From Amycolatopsis tolypomycina (GTDB taxonomy: Bacteria > Actinomycetota > Actinomycetes > Mycobacteriales > Pseudonocardiaceae): DNA of 64,000 nt. Shown here piece after piece: positions 8,916 through 17,045 of this stretch (position 1 is the stretch's first letter; every line of letters starts with the position of its first letter). Position numbers and translations under genes: made by a program. The notes below the pieces were generated by a model. That model searched no databases. It was not told the DNA's origin and saw only the letters and a program-made list of their open reading frames with translations. Location: positions 868,001 through 932,000 of the forward strand of contig NZ_FNSO01000003.1 in assembly GCF_900105945.1 (NCBI RefSeq). The letters are read 5' to 3'.

Positions 8916-8938
8916 CCGGACCGGAGCCTCAGCCGGCT

Positions 8939-9127
8939 TCATCGGAGGGACAAGGCCTCGCGCCGCTGGCTTGCGGGGATGGCTGGTGTGGTCGTGCCTC
9001 GCAGGTGGAAAGTGGCGTCGAGATCGCCTCCCTCCGGGTGGAGGGTGAGGTCGCCTCCGGTGGCGCGGGTGTAGCCAGTAGCCCCGTTCAGGCTGCCTGG
9101 AGGCACAGCTCGCACTCGGCTTGTCAC
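8939..9127 (-). CDS. Possible small ORF (62 aa) of unknown function
   Basis: Third positions are G/C-rich in the second half (TGGDLTLHPEGGDLDATFHL), which suggests coding, but there is no convincing ribosome site and no recognisable family. It could be the 3' remnant of a longer gene. It fills the gap between the secreted HNH protein and the ligase. Confidence 0.25.
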   Translation of the reverse strand: MTSRVRAVPPGSLNGATGYTRATGGDLTLHPEGGDLDATFHLRGTTTPAIPASQRREALSLR

Positions 9128-9195
9128 TGTTTGCGCAGGTGACCTGGTGTCGGTTGTGGACGTTCGCCGGGCGATTGCGCGTGGTGTGGGCGACG

Positions 9196-10139
9196 ATGGA
9201 TGTCATGGCGGCGCTGCGGTCTCCGGTGCAGTTGATGCTCGCGCAAGCAGCGCGGGACGTGCCCGAGTCGCGGCTGGAGCGCCGGTGGGCATTCGAGCCG
9301 AAGTTCGACGGGTGGCGTGCGGCGCTGTTCACCGCCGGCCGGGTGTTGCAGAGCCGGCGTGAGACCGACCTGGCTGCACGCTTTCCCGAGGTCGTGGACG
9401 CGGGGGCGCAGCTGGGTGATGTCGTGCTGGACGGCGAGGTAGTGGCGCTGCGCGCGGGCCACCTGGACTTCGGGGCGCTCACCTCGAATCCGCGGGAGCG
9501 TCCAGGCGCTGGCGTGACCATCTACTTCGTCGCGTTCGACCTGCTCGCCGACAGCACAACCGACCTGCGGTCGAAGCGCTACCGGGAGCGCCGTGCACGG
9601 CTCGAGCAGCTGTTCGCCGGAGTCACGCCGCCGTTGCAGCTGGCTCCGAGCACGACCGACCGTGCGGCCGCGCTGGCCTGGATGCAGCCGGAGGTGAGCG
9701 CCGTCGGGATCGAGGGGATCGTGGCCAAGCTCCAGGACGCCCCTACCGCGCCGGCCGGACGGGTGCGTGGGTGAAAGTTCGCCAGATGATGGTGGTGGAC
9801 GCGTTGGTTGTCGGCGTAGCCGGCGATGCACGGCAGCCAACGGAGGTCGTTCTCGCCCGCCGTGACGACTGCGGCGAGCTGCGCCAGATCGGACTATCCC
9901 TGCCGCTGGCGTCGGCGCTGCGAACCGAGGTCGGTGCGCGGGTCAGACTTACCGGCGAGCCTGCGGTCCAGGTCTCGACCGGCGTGTTCGGTCGCGGGCA
10001 CACCGACTACCTGCCCGTGCAGCCGGATCTGGTCGTCGAGGTCGAAGCGGAGTCGTCGGTCGAGTCGTTCACCAACCGACTCCGGCCCCGCGTGTACCGG
10101 GTGCGGCCCGACCTGCGCCCGGACGATGCCGCGCTGTGA
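9196..10139 (+). pseudogene. ATP-dependent DNA ligase, broken by a one-base frameshift
   Basis: The first part carries ligase motif I with the nucleotidyl lysine (FEPKFDGWRA), motif III-like VVLDGEVVAL, VAFDLLA and the GIEGIVAK motif IV. The frame then ends at 9774. The next frame continues exactly as the family requires (YRAGRTGAWVKVRQ, motif V) into an OB-fold tail ending at 10139. Adding one C to the run at 9740-9743 joins both halves into a protein of about 314 residues, a normal length for a small LigC-type ligase involved in end joining or repair. Either a real null allele or an error in a C run. No Ku gene is adjacent. Confidence 0.8.
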
Positions 10140-10300
10140 CCGCGTCTGCCGTCATCCAGGGTCGCCATCGTGACTCGCCGAAGCTCGGCGGGCGCGACTG
10201 ACCTGGGGTTTGTGTGTCGAGACCGAGCGTGGCGGGTTCGCGCGGTTCGGCAATGTCGTCGTCCGGTGTCGCAGCTGCAGTGGCTGGTTTTGTTCGTGGT

Positions 10301-10636
10301 TTGTGACCGCGTTTCTCCGCGGGAACCGACCGCACATCGGTCGACGGGGAGGCTTGTGTTCGCGAGAACCGACCGCACTGCCGCCCGACCCCGAACGCGA
10401 CGGGCAGCACCCGCTCTACCTCGATCCTGGCGATCCCGCCGTTGCGACGGCGCAGGTCCAGGCGGAGCGCCCGCAGCGAAGCGAGGACGAACGGCCTGGA
10501 GGGGCACCGCCGCAACGGCCACACTCGGCCACGAGGAAGGGCACGTGCGGTCACTTCTGACCGACATTGATCATGGTGAAGATCGTTTTGTGCGGTCAGA
10601 TGCGGCGAACAAGTGCGGTCAGTTGGCGCGAACACA
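10301..10636. mobile_element. Decayed IS21-like element or MITE with paired terminal repeats
   Basis: Two copies of a gaaccgaccgcac unit on the left (near 10324 and 10366) are mirrored by gtgcggtca units on the right (10545, 10590, 10613). The best pair, 10355-10378 and 10613-10636, forms a 24-bp inverted repeat with TGTGTTCGCG/CGCGAACACA tips. The roughly 230-bp interior has no intact transposase. Multiple terminal units at each end are an IS21 habit. No clear target duplication remains. It sits just downstream of the frameshifted ligase. Confidence 0.5.
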
Positions 10637-10678
10637 ATCAAGTGGCCGATTGACGGGCGCGGGGTGATGCTGATCAGT

Positions 10679-11035
10679 ATGGGAACGGTGCACCAGTTGG
10701 CGGGGCGGCGGCCCGGCGACGAGCGAGCCTTCCGCGCGTCGATCGCGATCGGGATCGGGGATGACGACACGGTCGGCACGCTCACCGTGTCCGAGCATGG
10801 TAGCGAGGCCGAGGCGCGGGCTTGGCTCGAGGAGGAGTTGCCGCGTGCCCGGTTCCCGGAGTGGGTCGGTCGCCGCCGGCACGGTACAGCCGGCGCGTTC
10901 TTGTTCGGGCAGATCGAGCGCGGCTTCTATGTCGAGGACGCCGCCGAAGGCCTCGCGTTCGAGCCGGACCTTGATCAACCGGGTTGGGACGCTGACCTGG
11001 TCGACGGCATGCTGCGGTGGCGGCGCAGCCCTTGA
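10679..11035 (+). CDS. Hypothetical acidic protein (118 aa)
   Basis: The product runs from MGTVHQLAGRRPGDERAF to a WDADLVDGMLRWRRSP end and contains an alternating core (TVGTLTVSEHGSEAEARAWL). A second ATG four codons upstream (10667) is possible. The ribosome site is weak. Codon use is typical of the genome. No family recognised. It follows the IS relic. Confidence 0.5.
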   Translation: MGTVHQLAGRRPGDERAFRASIAIGIGDDDTVGTLTVSEHGSEAEARAWLEEELPRARFPEWVGRRRHGTAGAFLFGQIERGFYVEDAAEGLAFEPDLDQPGWDADLVDGMLRWRRSP

Positions 11036-11553
11036 ACGCACCTCGGGACGAGGCTGGTGCCTCAGCCCGCCGGAGGTACCGATCGGCGCTGGTGCCTCTG
11101 TGCGCCGCTGCTCGCGTCCAGCGGACCGGACTGGCAGCGGGCGAGACGACGGACGCCGGAGGGCTGGCGTCGCTGCCCCGCTGCACACGACGCCGGGCTG
11201 ATTACTGGCATTTCGGCCGAGGCGAGCGGGACAACGCCCGGGGTTCGCAGCCTTCTTTGCGCCCTGACACCGTCGCAGAGCGATCCTCTACCGGCGGACG
11301 GGTCCCTGTACCGGGGCAAAATCGGGAAGATTGTGTCACCGGACTTCTGTCACTGTGTACAAGCATCGGATGTCGTTACGAGAGTTGTTTTGCGTATCGT
11401 TGTGGCTATGTCGGGATTACTGTGTCGAGTTAATCCTGAATTTGTGTTGCGGATGATTCGACGAAGCTAGTCAATCCGGTAAACTAGTCTATGTGGATTC
11501 GGGTACTTCGCTCGTGTCGTCTGCATTCGGCACGGTGACAGACTCGTATCCCG
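11036..11553. other. Intergenic region, lower GC, no gene recognised
   Basis: The segment around 11320-11490 is clearly less GC-rich than its surroundings and has many stops in all frames. I see no convincing coding sequence, only possible promoter-like A/T stretches. Confidence 0.4.
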
Positions 11554-11598
11554 CTGGTAGAGGAGCCGCAGGAGGCCAGCCGGCAGCCCCTCTACCAG
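11554..11598 (-). terminator. Hairpin downstream of the 38-residue peptide gene
   Basis: ctggtagagg (11554-11563) and cctctaccag (11589-11598) form a perfect 10-bp stem with a 25-nt loop, beginning 24 bases beyond the peptide stop. There is no clear U run, so it may be a 3' stabiliser rather than an intrinsic terminator. Confidence 0.5.
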
Positions 11599-11621
11599 GA
11601 GAAATGAGCCGCGCTCGGCTG

Positions 11622-11738
11622 CTAGAGGATCAGCATGAGGACGCCGAGCACGGCGAGGAGGACGGCGTACCCGGTCACCTGGACGGTGATCGGGCCGCTG
11701 ATCTTCAGGGTCAGCAGGACCCGCGTTCTCCTCTTCAT
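11622..11738 (-). CDS. Very small hydrophobic membrane peptide (38 aa)
   Basis: An exceptionally strong ribosome site (aaaggaggtga) stands seven bases before the ATG. The product is a basic head (MKRRTRVLLTLK) followed by one hydrophobic helix (TGYAVLLAVLGVLMLIL), the plan of single-helix membrane peptides. The ribosome site is one arm of a perfect inverted repeat at 11745-11790. Possible roles are a type I toxin-like peptide or a small membrane regulator. I recognise no named family. Confidence 0.55.
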   Translation of the reverse strand: MKRRTRVLLTLKISGPITVQVTGYAVLLAVLGVLMLIL

Positions 11739-11744
11739 CACTCT

Positions 11745-11790
11745 CACCTCCTTTCCTGTCGTGAGCGCTCGCACGGCAGGAAAGGAGGTG
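11745..11790. promoter_or_regulatory. 46-bp palindrome containing mirrored Shine-Dalgarno sequences
   Basis: cacctcctttcctg (11745-11758) and caggaaaggaggtg (11777-11790) are a perfect 14-bp inverted repeat around an 18-bp centre containing gagcgctc. On the minus strand the arm is the ribosome site of the 38-residue peptide. On the plus strand the same sequence runs straight into ATG at 11790. In RNA the hairpin would hide the ribosome site; in DNA it could be an operator. Confidence 0.6.
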
Positions 11791-12264
11791 ATGGGGAAAC
11801 CGTACCGCGTCGCGGCGCCCGCCTGTGGCATTCCACGGGCCTTACTGTTTCTTCGCCGCGTCTTCGCAGGTGCACGGGCTGCGTCGGCTCGCGGTGTTGA
11901 TGTACGTAGGTCTGGCTCCAAGCCCAGGCGGCGGTTCCCTGGCCGGGCATGGCCCCCGGAGCCAGGCCCACGTCTCGCATGCCGGTGCCCGGAACGGGAC
12001 GCTCTGTCGGCGATGAGTCGTCTTCACGAGGCCTCCGGCCGAGCTTGCCGGCGGGACCTCGGATGCGCGGGCGGTGCGTCTCGGCGAGGTGGAGTAACTC
12101 GCCGCAAGGACGGATACCACGTGGACCCGCTGGTCAGCTTCCAGCGGTGGCCGGTCCGAACAGCCGGGTCCCATGGGGCACGCTGGAACGCCGTCGCGCG
12201 GCGCGCTTCGGCGGGCAGCGGCGTTGTCTGCTGGAGCGGTCCGTGCGTGCTGCCGAGTGCGGGC
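11791..12264. other. Gap without a supported gene
   Basis: A long plus-strand reading frame crosses this stretch, but its composition (runs of Arg, Gly and Cys) looks like the shadow of GC-rich non-coding DNA and it runs antisense through the NYN gene. I see no other signal here. Confidence 0.35.
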
Positions 12265-12960
12265 TCATCGCCTCCGGCGAGGCAAGAGGGCGTCGAACAG
12301 CCGATGCCCAGCGGCGATCGCGATACCGGTGGCGAACGCGGTCAGCAACGGTCCCGCGAAGGCGGATCCGGCCCTCGCCGGTTCGCCGGGAACGCCGGCG
12401 GCACCAGCCGGCATCGTCGACGGCGTAGCTGCGGGTTCACGCTGCATCGGCTCTGTGATGTCCCCTGCGGGTGCGCTGGTCGGCCGGGCCAGGCGGTGGA
12501 TGTCGTGGACGACCTCGGCGAGCTTGGTAGCCACTGGTTGTCCATCCCAGACCAGCAGATCCACCCGACCCAGGGCGGCCAGCTCGGCGAAGCGGCCGTC
12601 CGCGCTGCCGACCAGGAAGATCCGGCCGCCTTCCGTGTGGACGTATCGCGCGTGCGCGAGCAGGGCGAGCTCGGCGGCGTCCGGGCCCGGCTGGACCCGC
12701 AACGATGCGATACGCAGTTCGGCCAGCATCGACGCGAGCGGATCGCCGTCGGCCTCGTCGGGAACGGCGTAGGCCGCGACCGCGTGGTGGATAGGCCCGG
12801 CGGCGGCCAGCAGGCCTGCCAACCGTGTCCGCAGCGGCCGAGGCCGCAGCCGCACACAGCCGAGATTCTCCAGGTCGAGCAGCAGCGTGCGGTCGTCGGA
12901 CCTCAAATCGGCGGCCTCCGATCGGCGGGAAGCGTTGACGTCGAACGGTAGCGCTGTCAC
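12265..12960 (-). CDS. NYN/PIN-like domain protein with C-terminal membrane segment
   Basis: The start is GTG 12960, which overlaps the stop of the upstream ComJ-like gene as GTGA. The 231-residue product begins with an acidic strand (RTLLLDLENLGCVRLRP) and continues with a Rossmann-like pattern (HHAVAAYAVPDEADGDPLASML, ELALLAHARYVHTEGGRIFLVGSADG, VDLLVWDGQPVATKLAEVVHDIHRLA). The first Asp plus the GSADG loop fit the NYN/PIN-like ribonuclease fold. The C-terminus has a hydrophobic stretch (FAGPLLTAFATGIAIAAGHRLF) and an Arg-rich tail, so it is probably membrane-anchored. The assignment rests on fold pattern alone. Confidence 0.55.
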   Translation of the reverse strand: MTALPFDVNASRRSEAADLRSDDRTLLLDLENLGCVRLRPRPLRTRLAGLLAAAGPIHHAVAAYAVPDEADGDPLASMLAELRIASLRVQPGPDAAELALLAHARYVHTEGGRIFLVGSADGRFAELAALGRVDLLVWDGQPVATKLAEVVHDIHRLARPTSAPAGDITEPMQREPAATPSTMPAGAAGVPGEPARAGSAFAGPLLTAFATGIAIAAGHRLFDALLPRRRR

Positions 12961-13611
12961 CGCGGAGCCGACGTTCGGCTCGGCGAGTGCTCCACAACCA
13001 GGCTTACGTCGGGGATCGGGATGGTCTCTGCCGATGTGCTCCCCACCGAGTGCGGAACTGCCAGTCGCTGGTTGCGCGGGTGGGTGTCGATCAGCGGGCG
13101 CGCCCAGGCGGGTGCCTGCTCGAGCAAGTACCTGCGGCTTTCGGATCGCCCCGGGCCACAACACCACGTGGTAGAGATCGTCGCCGTGGATGCCGTCGCT
13201 TGAGATGGTGCCGAAGCCCGCGGCGTAGATGCGTGCGGTGTAGCTGCCGGCGGGAACGGTGATGCGGGGGACGGCGTCGATGCAGTCGAGCATCGACACG
13301 ATGACGGTGCCGGATTCGATGTGCAGGCCGGCTTCGGTGACGTGGTCCCAGCCGTCGAAGTCGTTGACCGGACCATGCGTGCGGACGTCCAGGATGACCG
13401 GAACGGTGGTGCGTCGCGCGGTGCCGACGCCGACGACACCGTCGCGCGCGGCGATCATGTCGGAGATCAGGGCGCGGGTCCACGCTCGGTCGGGTTCCAG
13501 CCGCGCGGTCTCGTCCTGGACCATGAAGCTGTTGTAATCGGCGAAGACGTCGAGCTCGGCGTAGGCCAGCTGCATGCCGGCTGGCCTGCCAGCCGGTGCG
13601 TGGTCAGCCAT
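12957..13611 (-). pseudogene. ComJ-like (nuclease-inhibitor-like) protein with a one-base frameshift
   Basis: The N-terminal part (MQLAYAELDVFADYNSFMVQ, then VVGVGTARRTTVPVILDV) resembles the ComJ/Nin family, whose Bacillus member inhibits the NucA nuclease. The frame runs through LYHVVLWPG and should continue in another frame as RSESRRYLLEQAPAW to a stop at 12957, which overlaps the next GTG. Removing one G from the run at 13149-13152 (C on the plus strand) restores this. As written, the sequence instead reads through into the NYN gene and yields a false 475-residue fusion. ATG 13611 is preferred; earlier and later starts exist. Family call tentative. Confidence 0.5.
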
Positions 13612-13820
13612 CAGGTGTACCTGCACTCCGTGGGATAGGTCGTGGATCGTCTGCCCGGACCGCTCGCCGGCGAGCTGCGGGGATACCGGCACGCCCGTCG
13701 GCGCCGTCGTGGCGCCGGGGATACCGCCCCAGCCAGGACCTGTTTCCCGGGCGAGTCCTGATCTCTGCCGGTCACGCTACCGTTGATCGGCACGGGTTGG
13801 GCCGCACGAAGGAGTCCCGG

Positions 13821-14708
13821 GTGTCTACGGTCAGGGGTGGCGGAGCGTGCCTGAGCAGCGCAGCTACCACGGCGGCTGCGCTGGACCTGCGGGCCCATCC
13901 CCGGGACGACGTGCTGGCTCGGGTCGAGAAGGCCCTGGAAATGCGGCTGGACCGGGCGGGTCTGGTACGGAAGCGCCGCTCGATCGGCGCGGCCACCGAC
14001 CGCGGCACCTGGGTCCGTGTCGAGATGCGGCGCATGGAGAAGATGGCCGGCCAGGGCTTCAACGGCCCGGAGGCGGCCGCGCTGCTCTCCGGCATCGCGA
14101 AACCCGCCTGGCACGCCAGCGTGACGTGGAGCGAGCGGGAGCACGGACTGATGTGGCGGGCGGATGAGACAGAATTGGTCGCGGCCGTGCCGATCAAGCC
14201 CGGCGGCGTCCTCACCACCGATCCGCAGCTGCCGGCGGCGTGGTGGTCGACGCTGAACGCCTCGCTGGACGCGCTCGCGGTGGCCGAGACCACGCGGATC
14301 GCGACCCTGCACACCACGCCGATCACCCAAGCCCGCGTCGCGGAGCAGATCCGTGCGGCGTTCGGCCCGGATATCGACACCACGATCGAGCGATGGGTGC
14401 CCGCCCACGCGGACTTCGCCTGGGCCAACCTGACCGGCCCGGAGTGCTGGATCCTGGACTGGGAGGACTGGGGCCTGGCCCCGCGCGGGCTGGACGCGGC
14501 GATGCTGTGGGCGGCGTCGCTCGCGGTTCCCGGTCTGGCCGAGCAGGTGTACCGCCTGCGGCAGGCCGATCTGGACAGCCGGGACGGGCAGCTGATGCAG
14601 CTGTTCTTCGCCGCCGCCATCGTCGGCGCTCCGGGCGGCTCCGTCGGGCCGCTGCTGGACGCGGCCCGCACGGCAGCCGACAGGTTGCTCACCGAGCTGC
14701 GGTCCTGA
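13821..14708 (+). CDS. Aminoglycoside phosphotransferase-like kinase, paralog of the gene at 40464
   Basis: The 295-residue product has the APH/choline-kinase catalytic pattern near its C-terminus: HADFAWANL (catalytic Asp and metal-binding Asn) followed by WILDWEDWGLAPRGLDAAML (DWEDW, the DFG equivalent). The start is GTG 13821, with AAGGAG six bases upstream. The N-terminal ATP-binding half is short and divergent (TDRGTWVRVEMRRMEKMAG). It closely resembles the second copy at 40464 in motif spacing and ending. The substrate cannot be told from sequence: antibiotic, sugar or other small molecule. Confidence 0.75.
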   Translation: MSTVRGGGACLSSAATTAAALDLRAHPRDDVLARVEKALEMRLDRAGLVRKRRSIGAATDRGTWVRVEMRRMEKMAGQGFNGPEAAALLSGIAKPAWHASVTWSEREHGLMWRADETELVAAVPIKPGGVLTTDPQLPAAWWSTLNASLDALAVAETTRIATLHTTPITQARVAEQIRAAFGPDIDTTIERWVPAHADFAWANLTGPECWILDWEDWGLAPRGLDAAMLWAASLAVPGLAEQVYRLRQADLDSRDGQLMQLFFAAAIVGAPGGSVGPLLDAARTAADRLLTELRS

Positions 14709-14797
14709 TCGGTCCAACGACCACACCAGGCGTTCGTGGAGTCCGATCTTCAACTCCGGCAGCCGGGTGCCGGCCGCGTGGGCGCCGAGAGGTCAGG

Positions 14798-15232
14798 TCA
14801 GGTGCTGGTCGACGGCGGGATCGGTCCTGGCTGCAGAACCGCCGCGAGCTCGTCGGGAAACCCGAGCTGTCCCTGGCAGATCTCGGCCGGAGTACGGCCG
14901 TTCGTCTCGAGGGCGGTCTTGTCCGCGCCGCGCTCCAGCAGGAGCTTGATCATCGCGCCCTCGGGGGATTGGCGCCAGCGGATCACCGCGAGATGCAGCG
15001 GGCTGACACCGGGGGTGCAGACGGCCTGCACGTCGGCGCCCGCGTCCAGCAGCACCCGAGCGGCGTCGACGGCGCCGTCCTGCACGGCGAAGTGCAATGG
15101 CGTGTAGTGGCTTCTCGTCTCTGTCAGGTTGACATCGACCCCGGCGGCCAGCCGCTCGCGGACCCCGTCGGCGTCATTGTTGTTGGCCGCGTAGTGCAAC
15201 GGGTCGCGGCCTGCCTGGTCCAGTCCGGTCAT
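14798..15232 (-). CDS. Ankyrin-repeat protein, probable orphan immunity protein
   Basis: The 144-residue product starts MTGLDQAGRDPLHYAA and has about three ankyrin repeats (TPLHFAVQDGAVDAARVLLDAGADV, then SPLHLAV and IKLLLERGADK). It is a clear paralog of the ankyrin gene at 18317, which sits directly behind a polymorphic toxin. Here no toxin is present, only a 30-codon remnant ending at its start codon (ATGA overlap). This fits the orphan immunity genes often seen around polymorphic toxin loci. The immunity role is inferred from the paralog. Confidence 0.75.
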   Translation of the reverse strand: MTGLDQAGRDPLHYAANNNDADGVRERLAAGVDVNLTETRSHYTPLHFAVQDGAVDAARVLLDAGADVQAVCTPGVSPLHLAVIRWRQSPEGAMIKLLLERGADKTALETNGRTPAEICQGQLGFPDELAAVLQPGPIPPSTST

Positions 15233-15321
15233 CTCATCTCGCTCCGGTCGATGCCGAGGGTGGAGCTGTCTTCGAAGTAGTAGACGTTCGCGAGATCGGG
15301 GAAGTCGGCGAAGTTCCTCAT
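15229..15321 (-). CDS. Short ORF or gene remnant coupled to the ankyrin gene (30 aa)
   Basis: The reading frame MRNFADFPDLANVYYFEDSS ends in an ATGA overlap with the ankyrin start, the arrangement of a real upstream gene. At 30 codons it is more likely the surviving 3' end of a longer toxin or immunity gene than a full gene. Family not recognised. Confidence 0.35.
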   Translation of the reverse strand: MRNFADFPDLANVYYFEDSSTLGIDRSEMR

Positions 15322-15356
15322 GCGCTCGCTGGTCCCTGGTGATCGGTGTGCGGTTG

Positions 15357-16007
15357 TCACCAGAACAGGTTTCTGCGTTGGCCGGTGCAGAAGCGGCGCG
15401 CGGCAATGAACAGGCGAAGGTAGAGCTGGTCGAGTGTAAGGTAGTTGGGTACCAGGTCGGCGGTGGCCAGGGTGCCGTCGCTGTAGTCGAGGCCGGTGTC
15501 GGTGCGGGTGGCGTAGCGAGCGGGCACGGCGTCGATGTCGCCGTCGGCGAGCGCGATCGCGTCGTGCAGGGCGATGTCCACCAGACCGGACACCTCGGCG
15601 TCGGCCAGCGGGATCTCGTCCAACCCCACGTCCAGGGGCAGCAGGTGCCAGTGCTGGAACTCGCGCTCGACGTAGTCGGGTGCGAGGGTGACGGCGGTCT
15701 GCCGCAGGCCGATTGGGTGAAGGTCGCGATAAGCGACGGGGAGGCCGAGTTCCTCGTGGATCTCGCGTACGCCGTCGGGGATGGTCTCGCCGGCATGGTA
15801 GTGGCCGCCGACGGTGATGTCGGCGTAGTCGGGCCGGTTGAAGCTGTACCGGCCAGGGGCCTTTTTCTGGAGGAGCACACGCTGGGTGGTGGGGTTGACG
15901 GCGAGGGCGGAGAAGGTGCGGTGCCACAATCCCTTGGCGTGCGCGGTCTTCTTGTCTTCGGTGCCGATGGGTTCGTAGCGGTCGTTGAAGATGTCGATCA
16001 GCGTCAC
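15357..16007 (-). CDS. Nudix hydrolase of the isopentenyl-diphosphate-isomerase-like branch
   Basis: The 216-residue product has the Nudix box GGHYHAGETIPDGVREIHEE, in the one-residue-shorter form common in IDI-like Nudix proteins. The surroundings fit that branch: FNDRYEPIGTEDKKTAHAKG and LWHRTFSALAV at the N-terminus and VEREFQHWHLLPLD further on. It should hydrolyse or process a nucleoside-diphosphate-linked or related substrate in the cytoplasm. It lies between the orphan ankyrin gene and a small kinase. The exact substrate is unknown. Confidence 0.85.
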   Translation of the reverse strand: MTLIDIFNDRYEPIGTEDKKTAHAKGLWHRTFSALAVNPTTQRVLLQKKAPGRYSFNRPDYADITVGGHYHAGETIPDGVREIHEELGLPVAYRDLHPIGLRQTAVTLAPDYVEREFQHWHLLPLDVGLDEIPLADAEVSGLVDIALHDAIALADGDIDAVPARYATRTDTGLDYSDGTLATADLVPNYLTLDQLYLRLFIAARRFCTGQRRNLFW

Positions 16008-16123
16008 AAGTAGTCCTCGGCTGTGGTGAGCGTCGTCAGATTTCCATATCCCTGTGACGCACGCATCCGGAATGTCGGCACGGTCGCCCAGAGCCTCGCG
16101 CGCCGGGAGGACCTAATGGTCGG

Positions 16124-16765
16124 TCACCCGGAACGCGGGGTGCTTCGCCGCGCTGCGCGGGGGTCGCTCGGGGCAGGTGGCGTGGGCGGCGGCGTTGCCG
16201 CAGTCAGGAGATCGTCGCCGACGGGTGCGAGGCGCGCGTCGCGGCAAATGCGGTCGACGGTGTCGGCCAGGCTGGAGGACTGGGGAATCACGATCTCCCC
16301 AGGTACGTCCAGCCGGTCGTCCGGCTCGAACCACGAGGCCATGTCGGTGATCGAGAACTCGTCCGCCTCAGGTCTGGTGGCGTGGCGGGAGAACGTCTCG
16401 GCCAGCTCGACCTGCAGGAAGTAGACGAGCGTCCGCCCGCGGTGCGCAGTCATCAGCTCCCGCAAGGCCGGACCGTAAGCGGCCGCGCTGAGAATGCCCT
16501 CCACCAACACCGGCCACCCCGCGTTCAGCAGGAAGCCGGCGGAATGTGCGATGAAGTCCGGTGCCAGACCCCCGGAGACGTCTTTCCGTTCCCAGAGCAG
16601 CGATCTCCTGATCACATCCTGACCCAGGACCGCCATTCCGCGCCCGTGGCGCTGGCGCACCGACTTCGCCACTGACGACTTCCCCGAACCGCTCGGCCCG
16701 CGGACGATGATCAGAAGACTCGACGGAGATCCTACCTTTTCGTAGCCCAGCACGCCCACGAGCAT
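16124..16765 (-). CDS. P-loop small-molecule kinase
   Basis: The product (213 residues from ATG 16765) has a Walker A loop at residues 23-30 (GPSGSGKSS), then VLGQDVIRRSLLWERK, a second acidic strand (WPVLVEGILSAAAYG) and a lid-like segment (FSRHATRPEADEF). This is the plan of the zeta-toxin/APH-type or uridine-kinase-like P-loop kinases found beside resistance and metabolic genes in actinomycetes. The C-terminal tail is Pro/Arg-rich. The longer upstream reading frame has no coding character. Confidence 0.7.
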   Translation of the reverse strand: MLVGVLGYEKVGSPSSLLIIVRGPSGSGKSSVAKSVRQRHGRGMAVLGQDVIRRSLLWERKDVSGGLAPDFIAHSAGFLLNAGWPVLVEGILSAAAYGPALRELMTAHRGRTLVYFLQVELAETFSRHATRPEADEFSITDMASWFEPDDRLDVPGEIVIPQSSSLADTVDRICRDARLAPVGDDLLTAATPPPTPPAPSDPRAARRSTPRSG

Positions 16766-17045
16766 GCCAGCGCCGCACGACCTCTCCACGCCCGCCATGC
16801 CGACGGTGGACGAATGTGGTTGTCCAGCCCGGGCAACGAAATGCGACCGGTCACGCCGGGCAGCACGAGCGCGCAGCGACTTGCGGAAACTGGTGCAGCG
16901 CGTCGCGGTCGTTGAGCAGCCGGGTGACAATCAGTACAGTGCCGGTTGTGATTGCTGATCACGAGGTATGCGGCCGCTGGATACCAGCCATTCCGACGCG
17001 CGGGCGGCCGGGTTTTCTGTCTGCGGGACGTGGCAGGCTGCGATC

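Noticed and set aside
11635..12951. A 438-residue plus-strand frame starting near the palindrome
   Set aside because: Composition is Arg/Gly-rich and it runs antisense through the NYN gene, which has clear codon bias and a coupled start.
12265..13692. A single 475-residue protein
   Set aside because: The middle part is low-complexity readthrough; the alternative frame gives a natural C-terminus that overlaps the next start as GTGA, so two genes with a frameshift fit better.
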